Assembly: GCA_028289325.1 (NCBI GenBank)
Contig: JANQQN010000309.1
Location: 1-62,949, forward strand
Reading direction: 5' to 3'
Length of the DNA: 62,949 nt
Source: Myxococcota bacterium
GTDB taxonomy: Bacteria; Myxococcota; Kuafuiibacteriia; Kuafuiibacteriales; Kuafuiibacteriaceae
Positions 34,891 to 42,331 of the stretch are shown here, one piece after another; the stretch's first letter is position 1; each line of letters begins with the position of its first letter. A program made the position numbers and the translations under genes. The notes beneath the pieces are model-generated. The model had not been told where the DNA came from. It searched no databases and saw nothing but the letters and a program-made list of their open reading frames with translations.

Positions 34891-36222
34891 TTAGTCGTCG
34901 GATCCCGGCGCCCGACGCTGATTGTCCGGGTCGTTCGCGATGCGCTCCATCTCCCGGTAATGAAGATCGGCGAGGAAGTCGTTGCCCGCATCGGCGATCT
35001 CGGCCCGGAACTCATCGACTCTCTGACCGTACTCGTCGAGCGCAGCCGCGTGACCCATCAAGGCGTTCGAACCGATGTCCGCCCCGCCCGTCAAACCGGA
35101 GGCGACATGGTCGAAGGCCATCGTGCTCCCTTCCCATACGCCTCTCGCTCCACCGGAAATCTGTTTGGACTCGGTCCCGTTGAGCGCGCCGTTGGTCGCC
35201 AGGCTGATGATCAGCGCCGCGACCTTGGCGTCGTGGCCACTCCACGCGAGGAAGTGCGCCGCTTCGCCGTTGGCGAGCGTGCCGTCGCTCGTCAGGTCCG
35301 CGAGGTCGCTCGCTTCCTGCTCGGTGAATCCCTGCGACTTGAGATAATCGATCTTGGCCTGCCGGTCCGGCATGGCCGCCCAGGCTTCGGCGTTCAGCAG
35401 GTTCTCCATCCGCCCCTGGGGACTCTCGATTCGAAGCTGCATCGTTCGATGCCCGCTGAGGGCGTCAGGAAAGTCGGCCTCGAACTGCGCCAACTCGGGC
35501 TGGCTGAGCACGCCATCGGCGGTCATGTCGGAGAGCGCTTCGGCCTCTTTCCGGGTGAAGCCCTTCGACATCAAGAAGCGAATCTTCGCCTCGCGATCCT
35601 GCGGCTGGCCCTGACCTCCTTGACCGTCGGGGGTGGCATCGATCGGCCAATCCTGCCAGGTCTCCGGGCGATTGACCGCTTCCTGCCGCGGATTGATATC
35701 CTTTCGCTCGTCCTTGTCCGAATCGCGGCCCTCCCCGACCGACTCGCCGTCTCCGCCATCGTCGCTCGGCTCGATCAAATCCTGGATTTCCGCTTCGATC
35801 GCCTCCAGATCCGCGAGCGCCTGGTCATACTCGGCGCGCAGAACGCTGAGCTGTTCCGGCGTGCTCGTCGGATCCACGAGCGCGGTCTCGTACTGCGTCG
35901 CCGCGTCCATGTAGCGATCCAGAGCGTAGTCGCGCTGGTCCCACTTTTGGCCCAGCTCCGCCTCGGTATGCTGAGCGGCCTGGTAGTCCTCGATGGCGTT
36001 GTTGAGACTGTCCACGGCCTTGATCACGCCGACAACCCTGACGCCGAGCTGGACCCAGTTTTTCACTTGCCTGAGCTTATCCGCGGCCTCCTCCGCGGCC
36101 AGCTCTGTCGCTTCCGCGGCCTCTCGAACAGACTCGGTCGCGTCCTGGGACGCGTCGTCGGACTCTATCCGCTGGACGGCGACCTTAGCGAAGACGAGGT
36201 TCTCACTGTAGATTTGAAACAC
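34891..36222 (-). CDS. 443-aa helical protein with EF-hand-like repeats, candidate translocator/substrate
   Basis: Residues 25-165 form a coiled-coil-rich region (an Ala/Glu-rich helix, a short amphipathic segment WVQLGVRVVGVIKAV, then long helices). An acidic disordered linker spans about 155-205. Two repeats follow, each KIxxLxSxGFTxxEAxxLxDxTxDGxLxxxE (FTRKEAEALSDMTADGVLSQPE and FTEQEASDLADLTSDGTLANGE), then a third weaker copy (ATNGALNGTESKQI). The motif suggests Ca2+-binding EF-hand-like turns. The start is GTG with AGGAGG nine bases upstream. It is third in the operon from 37251. There is no signal peptide. A type III exported role is inferred from context. Confidence 0.75.
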   Translation of the reverse strand: MFQIYSENLVFAKVAVQRIESDDASQDATESVREAAEATELAAEEAADKLRQVKNWVQLGVRVVGVIKAVDSLNNAIEDYQAAQHTEAELGQKWDQRDYALDRYMDAATQYETALVDPTSTPEQLSVLRAEYDQALADLEAIEAEIQDLIEPSDDGGDGESVGEGRDSDKDERKDINPRQEAVNRPETWQDWPIDATPDGQGGQGQPQDREAKIRFLMSKGFTRKEAEALSDMTADGVLSQPELAQFEADFPDALSGHRTMQLRIESPQGRMENLLNAEAWAAMPDRQAKIDYLKSQGFTEQEASDLADLTSDGTLANGEAAHFLAWSGHDAKVAALIISLATNGALNGTESKQISGGARGVWEGSTMAFDHVASGLTGGADIGSNALMGHAAALDEYGQRVDEFRAEIADAGNDFLADLHYREMERIANDPDNQRRAPGSDD

Positions 36223-36252
36223 GGTCGAGGTCCTCCTGGCGACTCGCGACGG

Positions 36253-36774
36253 TCAGTGCCGCATCTCGCCGGTCTCGTGGAACTTGCCGAGAATCTCGAG
36301 CCACTTATCGACGAACTGTTGCGAGTCTTCGCCCAGGTCTTGGAGCTCGTCGCGCATCTCGTCGATGAGCGCATCGATGTCTTCGACCATGATCTCGATT
36401 TGCCCCGCCTCCCGTTTGAGCGCCGCCACCTCTTGCTCCTTGCCCATCCGTTCGAGGTGGGCGAGCAGCATCATGATGGCCGCGATCAACAGGAGAATGG
36501 CCGCGATAATCGGACCGACGTACGGAATGAACGCGACGCCCGCCGCGGCGGCGGTCAGACCGGCAGCGACGGTCTGGTAGCCGCTCGCCGTATCGTTGAC
36601 ATCGGCTTGAAGATTGTTGGCGTCAAACTCCTTGAGCAGTTGTTTGACCTTGTGGAGGAGCTCGAGCACCCGCTGATATCGGATATCTTCTCGGACGGCT
36701 TGAGCGTTTTCGGACTGTCCGAGCACCAGACCCTGAATCATCCGGTTGACGGCGTCGACGTTGAGCTGCGTCAT
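36253..36774 (-). CDS. Small translocator-like protein with a hydrophobic hairpin
   Basis: A 173-aa protein with coiled-coil flanks (MIQGLVLGQSENAQAVREDI and a C-terminal amphipathic helix rich in Glu/Asp). They surround a roughly 45-residue hydrophobic region with a Pro-Gly turn (VAAGLTAAAAGVAFIPYVGP, then IIAAILLLIAAIMMLL). A helical hairpin between coiled coils is the architecture of type III translocon pore proteins (SctE/SctB classes), although the sequence is not close to known ones. It has a good AAAGGAG site. It sits between the 150-aa and 443-aa genes in one operon. An SycD-like chaperone gene nearby supports the translocator reading. Confidence 0.72.
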   Translation of the reverse strand: MTQLNVDAVNRMIQGLVLGQSENAQAVREDIRYQRVLELLHKVKQLLKEFDANNLQADVNDTASGYQTVAAGLTAAAAGVAFIPYVGPIIAAILLLIAAIMMLLAHLERMGKEQEVAALKREAGQIEIMVEDIDALIDEMRDELQDLGEDSQQFVDKWLEILGKFHETGEMRH

Positions 36775-36798
36775 CTCATCTCCTTTGCTTGCCGCGGG

Positions 36799-37251
36799 TC
36801 AGCGTTCGATGCCGCTCCACGCGCCTTCATTGAGCTCGCTTTGCAGCCTCGTCAGCCCTTCATCAAAGTCCTCGACGCGCTCGAGCGCCGCTTCGGCGTC
36901 GAGCCGATCATCGAACGCCTCATCGATGTGAATGTCTTGCAACTTCGCTTGTAGCTCGGCTTCGGCCGCCCGTTCCGAGTGGCCATGCTCGGCAGCTTTC
37001 GCGATACCCTCGCCGATCAGATTGCCAATGAATGGGCCCAGGAAGATGGCGCCGAGCAGCCGTCCGAGGTCGATGCCCTTGCTCTGCTCGTATGTCTCCA
37101 AGGCCTTCTTCTTCGTCTCACCCGCCTTGATACCTGCTTCCTCCAGGTATTGGCTGTTGGCCTCGTCGAAATCCTCTTCCGCGTCTCTTCCCGCCGCGAT
37201 GTTCGCACGTCTCTGCTGCGCAATCAGCGCATCGCCACCATTGATTTGCAT
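36799..37251 (-). CDS. 150-aa acidic helical protein with a Gly-rich hydrophobic segment
   Basis: Starts MQINGGDALIAQQRR at ATG 37251 with AAAGGAG at ideal spacing; longer in-frame starts are not supported. It is highly charged and helical, with a central Gly-rich hydrophobic patch (GRLLGAIFLGPFIGNLIGEG). This could be a small membrane hairpin, as in translocon or effector proteins. It is the first gene of the minus-strand operon 37251-34891 and is preceded by a sigma-54-type promoter. The family was not recognised. Confidence 0.75.
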   Translation of the reverse strand: MQINGGDALIAQQRRANIAAGRDAEEDFDEANSQYLEEAGIKAGETKKKALETYEQSKGIDLGRLLGAIFLGPFIGNLIGEGIAKAAEHGHSERAAEAELQAKLQDIHIDEAFDDRLDAEAALERVEDFDEGLTRLQSELNEGAWSGIER

Positions 37252-37278
37252 GATCGGACTCCTTTCGAAGGACCACCG

Positions 37279-37294
37279 AGCAAGCACGGTGCCA
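37279..37294 (-). promoter_or_regulatory. Sigma-54-type promoter, minus-strand translocon operon
   Basis: The minus strand reads TGGCACCGTGCTTGCT, with one mismatch to TGGCACG-N4-TTGCW. The predicted start is near 37268, giving a 17-base leader that contains AAAGGAG before ATG 37251. It is paired back-to-back with the site at 37455-37470. The roughly 160 bases between them would be the place for shared enhancer-binding protein sites. Confidence 0.62.
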
Positions 37295-37454
37295 AAGCGA
37301 GCCGCACGATGATCAGTCGCGTGTTGGGGAACCAGGCGCTGGAGATTGCAGATCGTGCGCGCCCAGTTGCACGGCGTGCGTGCCGACACCGCATCTCGAA
37401 GCCTGGTCGTCGCCACTCCGGACACGATTCGAGCTCAGCCACCCGATCAACCAC

Positions 37455-37470
37455 TGGCACGCTCTCTGCA
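37455..37470 (+). promoter_or_regulatory. Sigma-54-type promoter, plus-strand substrate operon
   Basis: The plus strand reads TGGCACGCTCTCTGCA, with one mismatch to the -24/-12 consensus. The predicted start is near 37481, giving a leader of about 80 bases to ATG 37563. Together with the opposite site at 37279-37294 it defines the 311-base divergent control region 37252-37562, in which no gene was seen. Confidence 0.62.
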
Positions 37471-37562
37471 GTGGTCGTCGACGAACGCCGCATGGAATCC
37501 GAAATCCAGCGCTTGGTGTCTCGGTGCGTCCGTCGCGGCCACGAAAGTTAAGGAGAGCAAAC

Positions 37563-38093
37563 ATGAGCAGCTATGACTCCGGGATCATTGCCCTCGAAGC
37601 GTACATGATCGACACAGCGGCCTTTAAGAGCCAGCACGCGCAGGAGATGGCCGATCACGGGCGCGAGAAGATGCGGGAGGAAGACTTCCTCCGCAAGGTC
37701 AAACAAGCCGTTCAGCGATTCATGAACGACCAGATCCTGGAACCCGAAGAGCGCGCGCGGATCCAGACCATGTACGACTTCCTCCAGAATGAATACGGGA
37801 TCGACATGTCCCAGGCGCTCAGCGCGCTCGGCGCCTTGTCCGTCGACGAAAACGGCAACGCACACTTCGCCGACGTCTCGGACGGGACCCAAAGGACGAA
37901 CAAAGGGTATGCGGACAGCGTTCTGGCCGGTGCCGAAGACGCCCTCAAACACGCCGAAGGCGAACAGAAGTACAACCAGTTCGACATGACCGCGGTCTCT
38001 CAAGAGTGGAACCGGGCGATGACCGCCGCTCAAAACATCCAGAAGAACATCTTCCAGGTGAATCAAGGCTCGGCGCGGCTCGCCGCCGGCTGA
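37563..38093 (+). CDS. 176-aa helical protein, candidate type III substrate or filament component
   Basis: The ATG at 37563 has AAGGAG ten bases upstream. The protein is soluble and helical. The middle has an EF-hand-like or acidic turn (ALSVDENGNAHFADV) and the C-terminus is an amphipathic helix (SQEWNRAMTAAQNIQKNIFQVNQGSARL), reminiscent of the C-terminal polymerisation helices of secreted type III components. It is first in the plus-strand series 37563-39243. The upstream in-frame extension to 37380 overlaps the promoter and is not coding. The family was not recognised. Confidence 0.75.
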   Translation: MSSYDSGIIALEAYMIDTAAFKSQHAQEMADHGREKMREEDFLRKVKQAVQRFMNDQILEPEERARIQTMYDFLQNEYGIDMSQALSALGALSVDENGNAHFADVSDGTQRTNKGYADSVLAGAEDALKHAEGEQKYNQFDMTAVSQEWNRAMTAAQNIQKNIFQVNQGSARLAAG

Positions 38094-38214
38094 GCCGCTG
38101 CGAAAGCGACAAGCGAGACATCGATTGCGCCCGGCACATCGACCATGGCGTGCAAGCCTGACGAACCGGGCGTCGTCTCGACGGAGTCGGCGGAGCTGAT
38201 TGGAGGAACAAGTT

Positions 38215-38667
38215 ATGGGAATGGATATCGATCCCATTCTTCGCGTTCGAAATGAACTGGCCGTGAGGACGACGACGGCGCAGATTGACGACGCCAACCT
38301 GGAGCTGGCGGACCAGCTGGCCCAGCAGGATCGCGTGACCGCTCGTGAGCGCAATCTCGAGCGGCAGATCGACGAAGACAACGCCTGGGTCATGGACAAC
38401 CGGGACAACATCAACAAGCTCGGCGCCTTCTTCGGGGTGGACGGCACCAAGAAGAAGATGGACCGCAAAACCCGAGACTTGGAGATCAACGGCGCCCGTC
38501 AAGAACTGACGATCAAGGAGGGTCTGACCGTCGACGCCGAAATCGACAGGGTCATGGGCGAGCTGAATAACGTTCGGGCCGACTTCGGCGAAACGCAGCA
38601 AGCGCTCGAGCAGGACATGCAAGACCAGGCCGACGCGGAGCGCCGGGGCTTCGACGACAGCCTCTGA
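38215..38667 (+). CDS. 150-aa coiled-coil protein of the secretion island
   Basis: Begins MGMDIDPILRVRNELAVR at ATG 38215, with GGAGGAAC upstream; a TTG five codons earlier overlaps that site and is rejected. It is almost entirely alpha-helical and charged, with heptad-like Leu/Ile spacing (ANLELADQLAQQDRVTARER, EINGARQELTIKEGL) and Lys-rich and Asp-rich patches. A chaperone, tip or filament role would fit a T3SS setting, but no family was recognised. It lies 121 bases after the 176-aa gene. Confidence 0.72.
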   Translation: MGMDIDPILRVRNELAVRTTTAQIDDANLELADQLAQQDRVTARERNLERQIDEDNAWVMDNRDNINKLGAFFGVDGTKKKMDRKTRDLEINGARQELTIKEGLTVDAEIDRVMGELNNVRADFGETQQALEQDMQDQADAERRGFDDSL

Positions 38668-38712
38668 GCTGCGTCGAGGCGACCAGCAGAACGAACCGGC
38701 GACCGAATGAGG

Positions 38713-38745
38713 GCACGGGGAAGGGATCGGATCCCTTCTCCGTGC
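38713..38745 (+). terminator. Long hairpin between two island genes
   Basis: A 16-bp stem of GCACGGGGAAGGGATC with GATCCCTTCTCCGTGC, one G-U pair and a 1-base loop, so nearly a perfect palindrome. It lies in the 111-base gap between the 150-aa and 154-aa genes on the same strand. No U-run follows. It may be a partial terminator or an mRNA-stability element that sets the ratio of the two products. Confidence 0.5.
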
Positions 38746-38778
38746 TCGACCTTGGGTCGTCGATAGGAGGACTTCCAA

Positions 38779-39243
38779 ATGCCCCGTGCCATCATCGAGG
38801 CGCTCCTTAGGCGGGCGAGCGAGATCGACCGAATTGCGAGTCAACACGCCCAGTACGGTCATAGTCTTATGGAGCGCCGAGCCGCGCTCCAAGACATCAT
38901 GGGTCAGCTGCAGACGGCCACCGCCGATGGTCGCATCACGCAGGAAGAGGCTGACGCGCTTCGCGACGGCTTTCTGCGAGAGGGGCTGAGCCTGGAGGCT
39001 CTCCAGACGGTATTGCTCGAGCTCAAAGACAGCAATGGGTCCGTCGCGATCTCCACCGAAACGGAGAACGCCCTGTTCGACCAGCTTCGGGGGGCCATCA
39101 CCGACGCGGAGCCAGGCTTCATGTTCGATCACATGGCGAGCAAGATGACTTTGGAGTTCAGCAACGTCATGACGATGGCGTCGAGCGCAAGCTCCGCCGA
39201 GCATAAGGCGGGTCTGAACATCATCAGCAACTTCAAGGCCTGA
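38779..39243 (+). CDS. 154-aa needle/filament-like protein
   Basis: The ATG has AGGAGG eight bases upstream. The N-terminal helices are followed by an EF-hand-like turn (TATADGRITQEEADAL) of the kind seen in the 443-aa and giant proteins. The last 35 residues form an amphipathic helix ending SSAEHKAGLNIISNFKA, which resembles the C-terminal polymerisation helix of type III needle subunits (PrgI/MxiH end in IIQNFR). It is longer than a needle subunit (about 80 aa), so a filament, tip or needle-like extension is possible. A short hairpin (CGAAGC-GCA-GCTTCG, 39263-39277) follows the stop. Confidence 0.72.
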   Translation: MPRAIIEALLRRASEIDRIASQHAQYGHSLMERRAALQDIMGQLQTATADGRITQEEADALRDGFLREGLSLEALQTVLLELKDSNGSVAISTETENALFDQLRGAITDAEPGFMFDHMASKMTLEFSNVMTMASSASSAEHKAGLNIISNFKA

Positions 39244-39341
39244 GACGTCAACTCTGCGTCGACGAAGCGCAGCTTCGCCGCCTACCACGATACCTGCCGC
39301 GAGGGCGAACGGGTATCCGCCCAAGCGCCTGTGGTCGTCAA

Positions 39342-39357
39342 TGGCATGCGAGCTGCA
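39342..39357 (+). promoter_or_regulatory. Sigma-54-type promoter for the SycD-like gene
   Basis: The plus strand reads TGGCATGCGAGCTGCA, with correct GG/GC spacing. The predicted start is near 39368, only three bases before the ATG at 39371. This mirrors the near-leaderless arrangement at the sctV transcript. Confidence 0.55.
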
Positions 39358-39370
39358 TTCGATTGGGATC

Positions 39371-40183
39371 ATGAGCCCATCATCTTCCCCCATCCCCGCC
39401 CGGCTCAAACGCCGTCGCCGCCCGACCCCTGAGCCCGCGGCCAGCGCCCCTCCGGCGTCGGCCGACGCCCGCACTCGCCCGCCGAATCCCCGCCGTCCGG
39501 ACCTGGTGGCGCCCTCGCTTCGCGCGCTCCCCCCCCAGACGCCGAGTTCCCTTTTGAAGTCGTCAGAATCGGCGCGGGCGGAGCGGAGCGCGCTACCGCC
39601 CGGCCGGCGGCGCGACGAAGACTCGCGGGCCTTCGTCGGCCAGGGTTCCGTCAGTGGCGTGGAGCCCCACCGCGCCGCGTACTTCGAAGACCTCGATGGG
39701 GTCCGGGCCGTGACCTACGATGGTCCGCAGCTGCAGCAACCTGGACGAACGATCGGGGAAGCGCGTGGCTACGATCCCGATGACCTTTTGGCCATCGCTC
39801 AGGTCGCTCAAGATTACCTGTTGAACGGTGCCCCGAAGATCGCCCACGCCCTGTTCAACGGTCTGACCGCGGTATCGCCACGAACGCCTTACTTCTGGTT
39901 GGGGCTCGGCTTGGCCCTCGACAGCCTTGGCGACAAGCACGGCGCGCTCGATGCGTACCGGGAAGCCGACCGCCTCGATCCGACGGATGGACGACCCGAT
40001 ATCAACCGGGCAGAGATCTATCTGGAGTTCGACGACGTACCGAACGCCCTTCGGTTGCTCGAATTGGGGTGGGCCAAGGCCAAGCGGCGCGGCGATGAGG
40101 CACTGAGCATCAAAGCCAGCGCGCTCATCGATCATCTTCGCCGCCGCGCGGGCGGCCGAGACCAACTTGGCGATTACCGCTAG
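39371..40183 (+). CDS. SycD/LcrH-like TPR chaperone with a long basic-proline N-terminus
   Basis: About 270 aa from ATG 39371. Residues 1-110 are disordered and Pro/Arg/Ala-rich. Residues 125-265 hold three TPRs in the pattern of class II type III chaperones: LLAIAQVAQDYLLNGAPKIAHALFNGL, SPRTPYFWLGLGLALDSLGDKHGALDAYREADRLDP, then DVPNALRLLELGWAKAK. SycD-type proteins bind the two hydrophobic translocators in the cytoplasm, which fits the hairpin proteins at 36253 and 36799. The N-terminal extension is unusual for the family. An upstream in-frame start at 39341 overlaps the promoter-like motif. Confidence 0.75.
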   Translation: MSPSSSPIPARLKRRRRPTPEPAASAPPASADARTRPPNPRRPDLVAPSLRALPPQTPSSLLKSSESARAERSALPPGRRRDEDSRAFVGQGSVSGVEPHRAAYFEDLDGVRAVTYDGPQLQQPGRTIGEARGYDPDDLLAIAQVAQDYLLNGAPKIAHALFNGLTAVSPRTPYFWLGLGLALDSLGDKHGALDAYREADRLDPTDGRPDINRAEIYLEFDDVPNALRLLELGWAKAKRRGDEALSIKASALIDHLRRRAGGRDQLGDYR

Positions 40184-40201
40184 CCGCCGAGACTCGGCGG
40201 C
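40183..40201. terminator. Palindromic hairpin between convergent genes
   Basis: GCCGCCGAG and CTCGGCGGC flank a single A, spanning the stop of the SycD-like gene and the 36-base gap to the convergent hydrolase gene. It is a candidate bidirectional terminator that closes the secretion island. There is no T-run. Confidence 0.5.
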
Positions 40202-40219
40202 CAGCGCTGCCCGCGGGCG

Positions 40220-41203
40220 TCACCCCGTCGCCGAGGCTCTCGCCCGGACCACGAGATCGACCATTCCATCAAAGAAGACCATCTGCTGAGAGGTCTTTCG
40301 GTCTCGAACCCCCTCGTGGTTGAGGACAACGAAGGCGTCTTCGACGCTCGCCGGGCGACGTCCGGCCAGCAAGCGGGCGGCCGTTTCATTCCGTCGCTTG
40401 CAGTCCGGGGTCTGGGGCTCGGCGAGGTTCGAGAGCTCCACGGATCCGAGCGCCTGGTAGGCATTGGTCATCACCAAGAAACCATTCTCGGGCCGTCGGA
40501 CCACCGACTGCGTCGGCGTCCGCTCGACGACACACATCTGGCCCGGCTCGACCCCAGCCACCATGACGAGCGAGCTCGAGGCGACGGTCGCGGTCCGGAG
40601 CGTGTTCACGGCGTCCTCATAGCTTTCGGCGCGATCGAGCACTTCGCGGACGAGCAGGAGCATGGGCGTTGCCAAACGGTTTGGTTCGGCACTGCGAACG
40701 CCGTTCAGGGTTATACTGAAGCGTCCGGGCGCGAACCCCGAGAACGCGCCGATGAAACCGGGCCAGGCGATGGTCAAGAACCGCAGCTTGCCCCCCCGAC
40801 AATAGTGGATGGCCTGGGTAAATCGGCCTAGAACGTTCCGCGGGCTCCGCCAATCGAAGTTGCGGGCATGCAGCGGACCTCGCGGTGTGTCGACCGCAAA
40901 CGCCGTACACGCGAGCGCGTAGCCCAAGACATCATAGAAGAGATTCGCGGCCAGGACCTTGCTGACCGGCTTGTCGACGATACCGGCGATAGCGTCGATC
41001 TCCGCGCGAAGCTCCTGGGGCAAGCATTGATCCGCAAACCTTTCGAGCAATCCATCGAAGTCGCCGAGCCCGCCCAAGCTCCGAGTGTACCCGTCGAGCA
41101 TCAACCGCGCGTCGTCGGCGACCGCATCGAGGCTCGACCATCGTTCCGAGGGGGGCAGGTCGAGGTCGACCACCAACGCGTCAGTCATGGACCGTTCCGT
41201 CAT
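40220..41203 (-). CDS. Ntn-hydrolase of the acid ceramidase/NAAA (C45-like) family
   Basis: A 327-aa protein. The catalytic Cys99 sits in ALACTAFAV, where family members self-cleave to expose Cys as N-terminal nucleophile. HARNFDWR (residues 112-119) holds the Arg/Asp of the active site, and SITLNGVR and MTNAYQ provide the expected Asn residues. These enzymes hydrolyse linear amides such as N-acylethanolamines, ceramides or bile-acid conjugates. No signal peptide is seen. It lies 30 bases after the TauD-like dioxygenase on the same strand, so the two may act on related small-molecule substrates. The substrate is unknown. Confidence 0.85.
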   Translation of the reverse strand: MTERSMTDALVVDLDLPPSERWSSLDAVADDARLMLDGYTRSLGGLGDFDGLLERFADQCLPQELRAEIDAIAGIVDKPVSKVLAANLFYDVLGYALACTAFAVDTPRGPLHARNFDWRSPRNVLGRFTQAIHYCRGGKLRFLTIAWPGFIGAFSGFAPGRFSITLNGVRSAEPNRLATPMLLLVREVLDRAESYEDAVNTLRTATVASSSLVMVAGVEPGQMCVVERTPTQSVVRRPENGFLVMTNAYQALGSVELSNLAEPQTPDCKRRNETAARLLAGRRPASVEDAFVVLNHEGVRDRKTSQQMVFFDGMVDLVVRARASATG

Positions 41204-41233
41204 CGCCTGAATCTTCAGCCAGAAGAGGGTTCG

Positions 41234-42112
41234 TCACGCGGCCGCGTGCTGAGGCCTCGGCGCTCGCCGGTTGGCCATGACCGTGTAGACCTCGCGCTTC
41301 GTTCCGCTGAAGGCGTCACGACCATGTGCGACACGGTAGTTGTCGAGGATAGCGACGTCGCCCTTGTTCCATTGAATGCGTTCTTCTTCGGCCGTCATGG
41401 CCCGGTGAATGTCGTCGAAGACGGCCATGGGAATCGGTTTCCCATCCGCAAAGGACACGGTCATGCCAACGTACTTATTGGCGACAATGGCCGACAGCAG
41501 CGGAATACCATCCGAGAAGGTAGACCGGTGGGTGATCGCGGCGTCGGCGTACTGCAGAAAAAGGAACCCTGAAGGGTCGACGGAGAACCCGATGTTGTCG
41601 GAAGGCGAAAAGCGCGATCGAAGCGCTTCTATGGCTTCGGGCAGCTCCATATCCTGAAGGCCGACGAATCCCTGCCACACCGGCTGGGGTATCGCGAGTC
41701 GGTAGCGAATGCGGCGCTTCTCGAGCAGATCCCGGACTTCGGGCGTCAACCTCGTCAACGCCTTGCGACCGTCGCAGATCAACGTCGCGCCACCGGTCGT
41801 AGGTCCAGGATCGACGCAGACGAACGCGACGAGATCGGGTCGAAAGGGCGTTGGCCCCAGCTCGAAATGCAGGCCGACCTCCCCATTGCCGGGGTTAACG
41901 CGGTACGCGCCGAAGGTCTTCGGATGGGGCTCACGTTCGACGCGGTGATCGGTGAGTAAGGAGGGCGCCAACTTCTTCGCCAGGGCGACAACCTGTTCAA
42001 CGTCAGCGTCGAAGCCTCTCAAAACGGCGAGCCCGTCGGTCTGAAGGGCAAGCTCGATCCTGCGAAGCGTCGATGGCGATTTCAGCGACTCACCGAGGAA
42101 CTCAGTTTCCAT
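41234..42112 (-). CDS. TauD/TfdA-family Fe(II)/2-oxoglutarate dioxygenase
   Basis: A 292-aa non-heme iron oxygenase. The metal site is His82-Phe-Glu84 in GLHFELGPTPFRPDLV, and the distal His263 is in NYRVAHGRDAF. Arg273 of TKREVY is the likely 2-oxoglutarate anchor. The facial triad therefore uses HxE rather than the commoner HxD, as in clavaminate synthase-like members. DPGPTTGGATLICDG is the standard block after the first motif. It is probably a hydroxylase or desaturase for an amino-acid-like substrate, in an operon with the amide hydrolase downstream. Confidence 0.88.
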   Translation of the reverse strand: METEFLGESLKSPSTLRRIELALQTDGLAVLRGFDADVEQVVALAKKLAPSLLTDHRVEREPHPKTFGAYRVNPGNGEVGLHFELGPTPFRPDLVAFVCVDPGPTTGGATLICDGRKALTRLTPEVRDLLEKRRIRYRLAIPQPVWQGFVGLQDMELPEAIEALRSRFSPSDNIGFSVDPSGFLFLQYADAAITHRSTFSDGIPLLSAIVANKYVGMTVSFADGKPIPMAVFDDIHRAMTAEEERIQWNKGDVAILDNYRVAHGRDAFSGTKREVYTVMANRRAPRPQHAAA

Positions 42113-42331
42113 GATCTGCCTCCGTGATGTCGCTCAGCACTTCGCATGCCAGTTCGACGCTGCTAGATTTCGAGGCGTCTGGTCGAGCGGACACTTGCGA
42201 AAGTGCAGCCTCTGCACGTCGGGACGACGTCGGTCCGGCCCTCTTGACAACCTTCCCGCAAAGCGACCAACGACCGCCTAACCGTCGGCGCCGCCCGCCG
42301 AAGTGTGGCAATCTGGAGGCGAGGAAGACCT

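Noticed and set aside
34960-36954. 664-aa plus-strand open frame across three minus-strand genes
   Set aside because: It spans several intergenic gaps and ribosome sites of the opposite strand without a start signal. It is a composition artefact.
37945-39474. 509-aa minus-strand open frame over the small plus-strand island genes
   Set aside because: The plus-strand genes each have Shine-Dalgarno sites and coherent helical proteins. The antisense frame shows no motif.
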